Below, one piece after another: positions 53,991-64,000 of a stretch of DNA of 64,000 nt. The stretch covers positions 62,001-126,000 of the forward strand of contig QRFJ01002288.1 of NCBI GenBank assembly GCA_006176705.1, in the 5' to 3' direction. The stretch comes from Cocos nucifera (taxonomy: Eukaryota; Streptophyta; Magnoliopsida; Arecales; Arecaceae). Under the pieces are notes generated by a model that saw nothing but the letters and a program-made list of their open reading frames with translations, was not told where the DNA came from and did not search any database. Numbering within the stretch: position 1 is the first letter of the stretch; every line of letters begins with the position of its first letter. The position numbers and the translations under genes were made by a program.

Positions 53991-55740
53991 ATTATTGAGG
54001 TAAATTAAAATGATCTTGTTTAAATAACTCTATTGGTTTTTCATTGTATGCCTCTTGGTTTTTACGAGAAAAATCAGCATCTACGATTAAAGGGATAGAT
54101 ACTATTAGTTTATAGATCTCAGGTAAATCATCAATTCTCTTCTTTTCTATATCTATCTTAATAAAATTAGAACCAACATCAATACTAGTTTCGACCTTAG
54201 GTTCTTCTGTGCGGTTAGCTTCAGTACTAACCTCTTTCTCTAAATTTTTATTTTGGCTAGCATCAGTACTAGCCTCTCTCATCTGGTCTTGGTATGGTTT
54301 CATAAGAATTCTATAATTTTTAAGTTCAGAAATTACTTTGGCATTCTCTAATTAAGAATTCTTAAGTGAGACATTGGATTGATAATTAGGTCCAAGTGGT
54401 TGTTAGAAATTAGGTGGATTGTTATATGAATCAGTTGGCTTGGTAATTAATCTAGTTCTCTCTTCATGTTAGACTCAGCTAATTATCTTATTTGAGCTTC
54501 TAGTCTGGCGATAGATTTTTGTTGAGTCAAGATTGATTATTGTTGATTCAAAATTAATTATTATAGTTAATTAAATCTATCATCAACTAGATTAGTCTGT
54601 TGAGGAGATGAGTATGATGGCTGATTATAATATGGTGGCTGGGTAAACTGACTAGGCTGACCCTTATTATAGGCATAATTTTGATATTAGGTCTGAGCCT
54701 GAGTCTGTTGGGGTATCCAAGAAAAATTAGGATGGTTCTTCTAATCTAGGTTATATATATTTGAAAAAGGATTATTAACCAGCTTGGAGTAGCCTTGTGC
54801 AGCTTGAACTTATTCTTAGATAAAAGATGGAAATTATGTAGCCATAGGATATTCTCTTATATGATGGGTTGGGCTAGCATAGATTAAACAAATCTCCTAA
54901 TAATTAGAGGGTGATGTAAATTATGTAGAAGATTGTTGACCTAGGGTTAGGAGTTGATCTAATTTCTGGGCAAGATGGTCCACTTTATTAATCAAGTTTA
55001 AATCAGTCTTAGAACTAGATTCTTGATGTTTAAATTCATAGATCCTTGCCCACTTTTGGTAGAAAGATAATGAAGCTTTGTTAATTGAGTTTTTACTTAA
55101 AGTTTCAAATAAAACATAGACTTCATCCTCACTTTTATTCATGAATGCATCTTCACAGGATGTATCTACCATCTGTCTATACTGGTCTTCTAAATCCTCA
55201 TAAAAAGCTTGAACTATTTGCTACCTAGACAGACTATGGTGTGGACATTTTCTAAGAAGTTTCTTAAGTCTCTTCCATGACTCGTGGATTTGTTCCTCTG
55301 GAAGCTGAGCAAATCTAGTGATAGGTCGCCTCATGGTGTTGGTTCAACTTATGGGATAAATTTTTTTAAGAAATTTACTCTATAATTCAACCCAAGTTTT
55401 GATTGATCTCCTTATTATACCAAGCCAGTACTTGACTTTTTCTTTTAATGATAAGAAAAATAAAATTAATCTAAAGACATCATTAGTTAAATTTTGGATT
55501 TTCACCATAGTGCAAATTTTTAAAAACTTATCCAGATGCTTATAAGGGTCTTCATTAGTGTTCGCATAGAACGATGGAAGCATCTGGATTATGGTCGGCT
55601 TGATCTCATAGTGGATAGCATGGATATTAAGTAATTGGATACAAGTTGATCAATTATATATGGAAGGAATAAAATATTCCTTCATCTGCCTAGGTGATTC
55701 TCTAAGATTTTCAGCCATTTAGTTATTGGGTTTAATATGA
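53991..55740 (-). pseudogene. Athila-like gag (broken)
   Basis: Reading on the minus strand: 55380-55583 (LPSFYANTNEDPYKHLDKFL, LRFLILFFLSLKEKVKYWL-like) is the retrotransposon gag core. Next, 54921-55172 (SEDEVYVLFETLSKNSINKA, with a helical C-terminus) follows the MVD(T/A)SC segment. Then comes a Gln/Asn/Pro-rich stretch with many stops (54370-54850), and 53992-54303, an acidic segment rich in Glu, Ser and Thr ending KNQEAYNEKPIELFKQDHFN. The architecture is that of Athila-type gag. The stops in 54300-54900 are often single transitions. Confidence 0.75.
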
Positions 55741-57031
55741 TTCAGCCATTCGATTTTATAATTGGATTTAATTAGGTCAGGTGAAACAATTTTCTATTGT
55801 GCATGTACTAGTGTAACCCTAACTTGTAGTTTAGAATTTTTTTAGATTTTTTAAAATATCTTTTATAGAATTTTATTATTATTATTATTATTATTATTTA
55901 TTTTTTTATTATTTTTTTAAATTTTTTATATTTTTTAAATTTTATTTATTTTATTATTAATTTTATTTTATTTTAATTTATTATTATTTATTTTATTTTT
56001 TGGAGGAGAAAAGGAGAAAAAAGAAAGAAGAAGTCCTAAAGAGTCCTAGAGCTAAGAAGAAAGAGAAGAATTAGATTTGATTAGGTTTGATATTTTAGTT
56101 AACAATCAAATTAGGCAAACAATCCTAACTAAGCATTGTCCTAAATCTAGATAGCTCCTAACTACCAAGGTCATCTTTAAGCCCTCTAAGTTGAGAGTCA
56201 GTCAATCAATTGGCCAGGTAAGTGTAAGGTTGGTGAGAGTCCTTCTATTGCTTGTCTTAAATATCAATTATGCTTAGCCAGATAAGCTAACAGAATCAAT
56301 TATAAACCATCTTCCTTCAGACCCAGTCGTCTTTGAACCACTTACCTTAAATACCAGTCAAACTAACTAACCCTAATCCAATCCAACTTTTAAGATTTCT
56401 TGTCCTAATAAGCTTGAGTTTCTAGGGCCAATGTCTAATTAATTTTAAAATTAAAAGCTTAGATCAATGCAAGATGCTGGTTGGTTGTTTGTGGGCTAAG
56501 AAAGGATGATTAAATCTCTACCTTATCTTGTTTAATTAAGTTATGCCCTTAATTTAATTTAATATGAATATGCATAAAAAAAAAAATTTAAGTAAGAGGT
56601 TCTATGCAATTTAAACTAAATGCATGCAACAAATTGAATTTTGAGAAGCTTACCTTGCCTCCAGCAATCACTAAAAGAAATAAAAATAAAAATAAAACTA
56701 ATATGATGAATGCTCTAGGCAATTAGGATTTCTAATCATGTCATGAAACTTTTAATTAGGTTCAAGTAGATATTTTTTAAAATTAATTTAAAAATAAAGT
56801 AAATAATAAAAAAAATTAGGGTTTAGGATTGATCTCACCAAATAAGACTGGAAGCTTCCTCCTTTGCCCTAATCTTTTTGTTCCTTTTTCTTCCTCTTTT
56901 TTTTTATCTACAAAATAAATAAGAAAAGTTAGTAAGCAATATTTATAAGAAATTAAAAAAATTAAAAATTTATTTATTATTTAATTTATAAGAAAATTAA
57001 AGAAATTAAAAGAAAAAAATTTCATGCCATC
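55741..57031 (-). other. Athila-like 5' leader
   Basis: No coding likeness. It contains an ATT/TTTA-rich low-complexity block at 55868-56000 and several T-rich and A-rich runs. Confidence 0.5.
55868..56000. repeat. ATT / TTTTA low-complexity block
   Basis: Eight ATT units from about 55872, then TTTTATTATTTTTT-like sequence. Confidence 0.85.
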
Positions 57032-57049
57032 TTCGGCAATGATGCCAAA
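57032..57049 (-). promoter_or_regulatory. Primer-binding site, tRNA-Asp type, decayed
   Basis: Minus strand TGGCATCATTGCCGAAGA matches the Athila primer-binding site TGGCGCCGTTGCCGGGGA at 13 of 18 positions. All five differences are C-to-T or G-to-A. Confidence 0.7.
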
Positions 57050-57055
57050 AATTTG

Positions 57056-58551
57056 ATAAGAATACAATGTTGTTATTAAGACACCAAGTTTATCAGTTTA
57101 ATTCTAACTTCTTAAATTAATTAAAAATAGGTAGTAAGTAGTGAGTCAGATCGAATCCATAGAAAAGATAGTATTTTAGTTTTGAAATCTTTAATTTTTT
57201 TAAAAAAAGAAAAGATTTGAAAAAGAAAATAAATTCAAAAAATATAATATAAATAAATAGCAAAATTTAAAAGGTGCAAAAATTTAAATTTGGTACTAAG
57301 TTCTATTAGTTAGATCTTAGCATCTACTTGTAATAAAATTAAAGAGCAGAAATTAAATTTGCAATAAAAAGTAAAAAGCATGAATTTAAAATGCATAAAA
57401 ATAAAATTTTGCATTAATTTAAAAGTTCATAATTTAAATACATGAAATTTAAAAAGAATAAGAAAAAAAATAAAAACTAAGAAACAGTTGATCTTGATCT
57501 TGGATCGATGTCGATATGAAGATATTGTAGGAGACAGCTCTTCTTCGCAACACCCCATTGCCTTGAAGAGCCTCTAACCCAAGCATAGCTCCTATCTTGG
57601 ACCGTTACCTTCCCATGACCGAAGACAACTTGATTGATGGCCTGGGGGCTTATATATAGGTGTTGGAGAGCTGAAGATCCTTGCTACAGGTAATATGAGA
57701 CTAAAATAGAGTTTGATTGGCAAATATGGAAGAAATTTGAGTGAAAATTGGATCTAAAATAGTCCTGGATGAAGTTCTATTGAGTTTTGCATCTTCCAAC
57801 CATCAGATATGAATCCATCGGCTCAAAAATCACCAAAAACCAGCATATATCAGCCTAAATCAAGTAGGAATAAGTTTTGACCATTGGATTGCTTTAATCT
57901 ATTAAATTTGACCCATCTGATTGTGCTTTAAGAGGCTGATTCACCACTGGGATCATCTTCAGCCATCGGATCACACCTGGGATGCGCACTACCATTGGAT
58001 CATGATCAGGGATGCCATTTAAAACCAAATCAAAGTAGGACTGAACCCCCACCATTGGATCTTGGTCAAGCATGAGCGCAACCATCAGATTGAGCCATCA
58101 CTATGCCACTGGACCGCCTGGATCGGGCTAATTGAACGCTGTAATCAATCACCACATTGCTTTCTCTGTAAATTACCAAAATGCCCTCACTTAAGGGTCC
58201 ATGGTGAGCTGCAATGAAATTGACATCGGTAGCTCACCAAATGGCATTGGCTGGTCTGGGCATGCAGCTTGGCTTGGCACGGCTTAGCACACCGACTGAT
58301 ACGGCATGGTGGCTTGGCTTGGTACACCGACTGAGATGAATTAATTTTTTTATATTTTTCCTTTAAAAATTAATATCGAATCTATTTTAACTCCATTTTG
58401 CTCCAAACTTATTTCATTATGATAAAAAAATGAGCTCTTTTTATAGTGAATACTTTTTCTAAAATAATAAATAAAAGTATTAATTTTTAAAAATAAAAAT
58501 AAATTAATTAATAAATTAATATTTTTATTGGTGAATTTAGGATACTAATCA
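57056..58551 (-). repeat. 5' LTR of Athila-like element (1496 bp)
   Basis: Plus strand TGATAAGAATAC...CTAATCA. TATA-like TATATATA at 57651-57658 (minus-strand sense CTATATATAAGCC). Confidence 0.82.
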
Positions 58552-60080
58552 ACTGATCAAGAGTCCTAATGGTCTGAGACTTTGGGGTCAAGAGTTCCAT
58601 TAGACTAGGACTCTACCTTCATGGGTCCCACTAGGCTAAAACTCTAATATTATTAAAGCATTAATTAGTAATTTAATTGCTGATTAGCTCAATTTGATTG
58701 AGCGATGAGGATTTAATCAAATCTGATTGAATTTGATTCGATTAGGTTTGATCCGATCAGGTCATGAGATAACCTAATCGCTAAGAAAGATTCGACCATG
58801 ATTTAATCAGGACTTGAATCTAATTAATTTTTAATTTGATTAGAAATTTATTAAGTTTGATTAAGCCTAATCTGATTGGGTTTATCCTAATTTAATTGGT
58901 TAGGACATATTAGTTTGGATGAAACCAATTTAGACTAATTCAAAGTTAGTTTGAATTTCAAATCTTTTCTCCCTGCACCACCCTACTTTAACCAACACCC
59001 TCTCTCATGCAAATTCAAAATTTGCATGAGAGTTTCCCATGCCCTATAGAGATTGTTGAATTTGCATCAGAGTTTCCCATGCCCTGTAGAGATTGCGCAC
59101 CCCTCCTATTTCTACTTTTGACTTGGTCCAAAAGTTGGACTAATTCAAATGAAATTGAATTTTGAATTCAACTTGATTTGTTAGAAGTTGGAACTACCTC
59201 TCTTATCCATTCCCATGCCTCCTTATTTTTATCGCATATTTTTTTTGAGTTTTTGGGCATGGGCATGTAGAAGGAGAGTCCTTCTATGTGTCAAACACCC
59301 TAGACTAGCATTGGGAGGAGATAAACTTTTCACTTGAATTTTGAATTCAAGTGTTTAGTTGAAACAACCCTAAGCTCCCTATCTCATCCACTCCACATGC
59401 AAAAGCCATCGAAAGTCACCCATTTAAAATAGGATTTTGCATGGGCATGCATGGGTATGCATGAAGAATTTGAGAAGGCAAGAGGGGTTTTTGGAGAGAG
59501 AAAATTAGAGAGGGGGTGCACAACCTGGGTGTGGAAAAGTCCAGAGAGAGAAAAGGAATCTTGCGCCAACATTTCTCACACCACTTTTTCTCATTTTTTT
59601 TCTCTCTTGGGTTGCCCATTTATAAAGGGATTTGAGAGTGGGTGTACAGCAGAGGAGAGTCCCTCTATCCATAAAAAATTATTGCATGAAAAAAATTCCA
59701 AAGTGAAAGAGCATGAGGGCTTTTCTAGGTGTCAGGATTTTTTTGGTGTGCAAAACCCTAGGGTTTGGACCCTAGGTTCGGGTGGTGAGTTTGAGCACTG
59801 AGAGTGCCCAATCACCACCAAATTTTCACCACCACCTCGTCATCCTCCATGTAGCATCCTCTGATCTTCTAAAGTGTTCGGGAGCTCGGGAGAAGATCGT
59901 CGATTGGATTGATGAAGATTAACTATTGAAGACTTTGGCGAGGAGCTAGCACTCTGGTGGAGCTGGTCGAAACCAGGAGCTCCGTGTGGACCATCCATAG
60001 AGGTCGGACGAGTATGCGACTGCATCGCAACATAAGGAGGCTTCTTCCTGCAGTTTTGAATTATAGAGTTTGGCTATCCA
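58552..60080 (+). repeat. Decayed copia LTR (truncated at left)
   Basis: A long A+T-rich block without genes, with a plausible TATA box (TATAAAGGGA, 59621-59630) and followed by a weak primer-binding site and then copia gag in the same direction. Its left end is cut by the Athila-like element. It contains a local duplication at 59026-59098 (TTGCAT(G/C)AGAGTTTCCCATGC). Open stretches 59384-60025 are not supported as genes. Confidence 0.55.
59621..59630 (+). promoter_or_regulatory. Candidate TATA box
   Basis: TATAAAGGGA after CCATT, in the expected position of an LTR promoter. Confidence 0.4.
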
Positions 60081-60083
60081 TAC

Positions 60084-60097
60084 TCAGGTATCATGTT
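60084..60097 (+). promoter_or_regulatory. Possible decayed initiator-Met primer-binding site
   Basis: TCAGGTATCATGTT resembles CTGGTATCAGAGTT. Weak match. Confidence 0.35.
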
Positions 60098-60289
60098 CTG
60101 AACACAAGTCGGTCAGTAAATATGATTTACTGATCGAATGAATTTAATTTTTTATTGCATATATACATGTCTAGATCCTAGTGTAAGATTTTTGATTAGA
60201 TCAAAGTATACATAAAATTAATATTAGATTAATTTTTAGCTTTCACCATAATTTAAATTTGAAAAAATTTTGAAATGCATGCTTTAAAT

Positions 60290-60845
60290 CCTGCATGAGT
60301 TTCATCTAATTAGTTGTGCCATCTTCAATGGTAGGATGAGAGATGGAGCTTCAACTACTGATCATGTATTGTACATGATCGAGATGATGGAACATTTGAG
60401 CAAGCTCGATTTTTTCTTGAATGAGCAACTAGGAAAAGATGCTATTCTGAACCAATTACCCAAATCCTATCTCTTCTTCCTTACTCATTTCAGAATGGCA
60501 AAGCCAGAAGTTAACTATCACGGGTTACTGGGATTACTTCAAAACTTTAAGAAGGATGACCAGCTCCATAAGGAGTTGGTGAAAATGGTGGTAGGGTCTT
60601 CTTCTAGTTCTCGACCCTTTAAGAAAGAAAAGAAGAATAAAAAGAAAAAGAAGTATAAGAAGGTGTAACTTTAGATTAGGATATCTATATAGGGTCAGAC
60701 CAAGAAATCCAAGTTCGATAAGAGTTAAGCGGAGCACCTCTTCTATAAGAAGCAAGGGCACTAGAAGAAAAATTACCCTTAGTACATTGCCTTCCTAGAT
60801 CTAAACAGGCCAAGAAAAAACAAACAATTGCTGGGCAAAGTACTT
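60290..60845 (+). pseudogene. Copia gag fragment
   Basis: The 110-codon open stretch 60336-60668 reads STTDHVLYMIEMMEHLSKLD, QLGKDAILNQLPKSYLFFL and YHGLLGLLQNFKKD, a clear UBN2-type copia gag, ending in a Lys-rich run. After two stops a decayed zinc knuckle (YKKQGH, with cysteines changed) and PRKNKQLLGK follow. It is cut off at 60848 by the next LTR. It belongs with the decayed LTR to its left. The minus open stretch 60534-60761 is a shadow. Confidence 0.82.
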
Positions 60846-60847
60846 AT

Positions 60848-63134
60848 TGTTAGATATATGTGCCATAGAAGCCAAAATTGACTGACACTTGTAATACACT
60901 TCTAGGGGCAAAATTATAATTTTGACAATAATCAATAAAATGGGTTATTTTCTATCACATATGTGTATTTAGTGTCTGTGATACATCCTTTGAGTTAATG
61001 GTAATGATAATTCATATTTTCAAGAGTTGAAAATTTAAGACATGAATAATCATTATTAACTCATAAAATGCTCCCGACCATAGGATCATCACGAGGATGG
61101 TGATTGATCTAGAAGGTTGGTGTACAATCGCTTCTCTTTAGTAGATGAGTCTTGAGTCTATGGTGTGGAGACACCGGAGTGAGAGTACAGGTACTCATTA
61201 GAGAACGAGGGCACTGAGCGTGACCACCTCGAGTAGTCATTAGGAAGTCTACCTTCTCGTCAATGACTGACTCGATGCTGCAGTAGTGTGTCTGGTTCTT
61301 TGACCTGAGGTGCATCGGCAGTTCACCTTGAGGGTGTTATAGTTTGACTACACCATTAACTCGATCTCCTAGCCATATGGAACCCTGAGGTGTATGTTGG
61401 CTATAGCATGTTCATTGTAGGAACTGGATTGCATCAAGATGGAATCTATCTACCTCGGTGGTAGAGGAGCAGCCCTATGATGATCATGAGAATCAAGTCC
61501 AGAAATCCATGGGCCATGGTAGAGTGAAATAATAGAAAGAGTTTCTATTTAGATTTTCACATTGGACTCGAATCGAATGATTACATCATATGACAGAAAC
61601 TAGGGTTTGACGAGTTTCACCTTAACCCTAATCTGATCGGAAGCTCAAGATAGAAGAACTTGAATCACACAGGTAGCTGCACCAAGAGGTTCGCATTCAG
61701 CTCTGATGGGTTGCCACCATATACTGCTAGGTGTCACTGGTGGATTTTGGGAGCAATTAGAATGATTTAGATGATCGATCATTCTAGCTGTTCGAATCAG
61801 AAGAGTTCTGATCCATCGAAAGGAGTTTCGATGATGTCTATGATAGAGATCATGACATATCCCATTACCATACAGAACTGAACCTAACTGGGTCACACAA
61901 ACAAGGGTTTGAATCTGGTGATCATCAATTGAACTGATCTAGTTCAATTGATCTGAATGAGATTCAATTAGGTTCAAGGAAATCGTGCTAGCACTCGATT
62001 GAACCTAACGTTCTTCTTTTACTATCATAAATAAGTTGTCCTGACTGAGCCAAAGGAGTTTGTGCTCAATCAGAGGCCTTCATATGGTCTGACTGGAGGT
62101 TGTCCAAGTCAGAATAGGTTGTCTTATTTGTAAGATATTACCTATCATTTTTGGTCACCTGCCATTTCTTGTTCTTTGACTTTGGTCAAAAGTCTGACCT
62201 TTGACTGGTCAAATGTTGACCATTGATACTTTGACTTCTATCCACGTGTCACGCACCTATTAGAGAGCTGGTGGGGGCCTTGTCCCCCTGTCAGAACCTG
62301 GCAAGGAGGCGGGCGCACGCCAAGGGTGGTGTGCGCCCATGTTTGAGGCGCCCAGGAGTCCCTGTTGGACAGGGACTCCATCTTCTTTTTGAATTCTGAT
62401 TAGACTCCTTCTGAGAACCAACTTTGACTGGTCTTAGGCACCATCTAAGGATAAATCCAAGGGACTCTATTTTCACCAATCAAATTTAGATCTAATTTCA
62501 CAAAAGGTTGTGATTGGTTGGGATGAAGAGGAGTTGGATCACGCATAGGTCTATAAATAAGACCCTGCGCCCAACCTAATTCTAAGTGAAACACAATTGA
62601 GAAACCCCTATGCCCCAAGGCTACCTCTCTCTTCCTCCTCCATGCCAAGTCCATCATCCTCCTCTCCTCTCCATTCCTAAAGTAGTTTGGGATCCAGTTG
62701 GTGAGATCTAGATGAGAGAAAGGCGACAGAAAGCTAGAAGGTTGCGCTGTTACAAAGGACAACTGCTGATCTTTGAAAGCTATTTTGAAGATCCTCCAAA
62801 TTAGATTCAGATCTAATTTTTGGAGACACGATAGAGAAGAAGAGGATCTCTAGATCTAGTCTAAGTGGATACCGATAGAGGTCAGGCACTTGCATGGCTA
62901 GATCCAGAACCTTCCGCTGCTTATAGGATCATCAATGGGTAATAGGATTACCCTATATCAAGATAAATTAAATTTGATTTAATTTATTTAGATTTTATTT
63001 TTATTATTAGAATAATAAGAATTAGATCTAAAATATTCTAGATCAAATTTAGATCAAAAAAAAAAATTAAAATATATCTGTTGATCCGATCAGATCTGAA
63101 CGAACCTTGTCCGAAAAATTAGGATTTTCCTTCA
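60848..63134 (+). repeat. 5' LTR of copia family E (2287 bp)
   Basis: TGTTAGATATATG...TTTTCCTTCA. Third copy of the family besides 34055-36305 and 45140-47408. TATA box CTATAAATAA at 62551-62560. Open stretches on the minus strand (61109-61315, 61645-61896, 62445-62762) recur in the other copies. Confidence 0.9.
62551..62560 (+). promoter_or_regulatory. TATA box of family E LTR (right copy)
   Basis: CTATAAATAA, about 580 bp before the LTR end, same context as 45701-45712. Confidence 0.6.
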
Positions 63135-63136
63135 AC

Positions 63137-63150
63137 TGGTATCAGAGCCA
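63137..63150 (+). promoter_or_regulatory. Primer-binding site (initiator tRNA-Met)
   Basis: TGGTATCAGAGCCA, two bases after the LTR end. Confidence 0.9.
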
Positions 63151-64000
63151 AGGTTCTAAAGTGTTTAGATCTGATTTTTAATTTATTTTAATTAAAAAAT
63201 AAGTGATTTTAGATGTCACATGAGATGTGATCATATCTAAAATTAGAAAAATTAAAATTAAATAATTTGGAGCTAAGATTAGAAAATATGCATGACTAGT
63301 TCTAAAATAGAATAGTTCTATAGAATAGTCTTACATGTTTATAATTTAATTTAATTAAATCATATTTTAGATCTATTTATTTACTATTTTTTGATATTAT
63401 AATTGTTATAATAACATCTGAAAAACAGCAAATAAAAATTATTTAATTTTAAATATCATATGAGATATGATTAGATGCATGTCTAGACTAGTTGTAGAAT
63501 AGTTCTACATAATTGTCTAGATTAGAATTTATTTTGATTAGATCAATTTAAATCTAATTTTTTAGATTATTATGAGATAATTTAGATCTGAAAAACATGC
63601 ATAATTATGATACATGAGATGTATGCAAAATATGCCATGATTAGATCTAACTTTGTATATGAGATATATGATATAGATCTAAAACTGTTTTGTAGTATTG
63701 AATGTTCCTGATTAAGGCGTTCCTCTTGGCCGTCCGGTCATAAGAACGAAGAAGGGTTTAAAGGCCCTCTCCTTCCATTCGATGGGGTGTTCTTATGATG
63801 TGTAGGGGTGCTGCACGTTCGTCCTTAATCAGAAATCCCAAAACTTACTTTCTGCAAAATCCTAGATCCTAAAACCCTAGGATTTATTGTGCATATTTTA
63901 TTTATGAACCCTACTTAATTAAGAATTAAGATTATGAAATATTAATTAGTCTAAAATTGAGAATTTTAGATCTAAGACATATTCATAATACTGGGTTCGG
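63151..64000 (+). other. Leader of copia family E element
   Basis: A+T-rich with no open frame in the window. A G+C-richer island at 63705-63835 is bounded by CTGATTAAGGCG and CGTCCTTAATCAG, which are inverted repeats. Gag should start beyond the window. Confidence 0.6.

Larger units (their letters stand above)
51467..58551 (-). mobile_element. Athila-like Ty3/gypsy element with gag but no visible pol
   Basis: LTRs: 57056-58551 (5', 1496 bp) and 51467-52493 (3', its distal part lies beyond copia-A and off the window). Minus-strand order: tRNA-Asp-type primer-binding site, leader, gag, then about 1.5 kb without recognisable pol and a polypurine tract. The internal region is only about 4.5 kb. 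I find no reverse transcriptase or integrase motif in it, so it is a deletion derivative or a non-autonomous family member. Confidence 0.78.
60848..64000 (+). mobile_element. Copia family E element, 5' end
   Basis: A complete 5' LTR, an intact initiator-Met primer-binding site and at least 850 bp of leader run off the right edge. It inserted into the copia gag fragment at 60845; the five bases to the left are CTTAT (60843-60847), which can be checked against the right flank beyond the window. Confidence 0.85.

Noticed and set aside
59384..60025. Cluster of open stretches (59384-59801 and 59840-60025) as a host gene
   Set aside because: Overlapping frames on both strands, no family likeness, and position inside a decayed LTR with a TATA box.

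Overview
The window is plant nuclear DNA made almost entirely of LTR retrotransposons nested inside one another. I find no convincing single-copy host gene, rRNA, tRNA gene or CRISPR array. The mix of elements (Tat-lineage Ty3/gypsy with a second RNase H and an antisense gene, SIRE-like and several other Ty1/copia elements, an Athila-like gag, a Tourist-like MITE) and the high A+T content fit a large, repeat-rich plant genome. A monocot, perhaps a palm, is my guess only. Nearly all coding regions carry stops and frameshifts. A 25-base run of N lies at 47507-47531. No protein or element name here was checked against a database.

Layout. 1-8144: 3' part of a Tat/gypsy element (+): RT, RNase H, archaeal-type RNase H, integrase, 51-bp tandem repeats, a spliced antisense gene, polypurine tract and 3' LTR. 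It sits in the left LTR of an old copia element, 'copia-A' (-), which occupies 8145-51466. Inside copia-A lie: (i) a SIRE-like copia (-), 8595-32923, flanked by AGATC duplications; (ii) a solo LTR, 34055-36305; (iii) a small gag-protease-only element (+), 37286-40967; (iv) a Tourist-like MITE with a large AT tract, 42763-43987; (v) an LTR (-), 45140-47408, cut by the assembly gap. The SIRE-like element is itself split at 12674-27257 by a rearranged, pol-less Tat element, whose left end is an inverted LTR fragment. That fragment is split in turn by a complete copia element, 'copia-B' (-), 12748-22753. Copia-B is the best preserved element here.

To the right, copia-A sits in the 3' LTR of an Athila-like gypsy element (-) that has gag but no visible pol (51467-58551). 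That element abuts a decayed copia LTR, leader and gag fragment (+), 58552-60847, which is cut by the 5' LTR, primer-binding site and leader of another copia (+) running off the window from 60848. That last LTR belongs to the same family as the solo LTR and the LTR at 45140.

The relative order of insertion follows from the nesting: the 58552-60847 copia and the Athila-like element are oldest, then copia-A, then the SIRE-like element, then the rearranged Tat element, then copia-B. The most unusual structure is the rearranged Tat element. Both of its outer ends are the 3' (U5) end of the LTR, in opposite orientation, and both are flanked by the same five bases (CTATC). This suggests it integrated as a U5/U5-ended molecule rather than with the normal U3/U5 ends.
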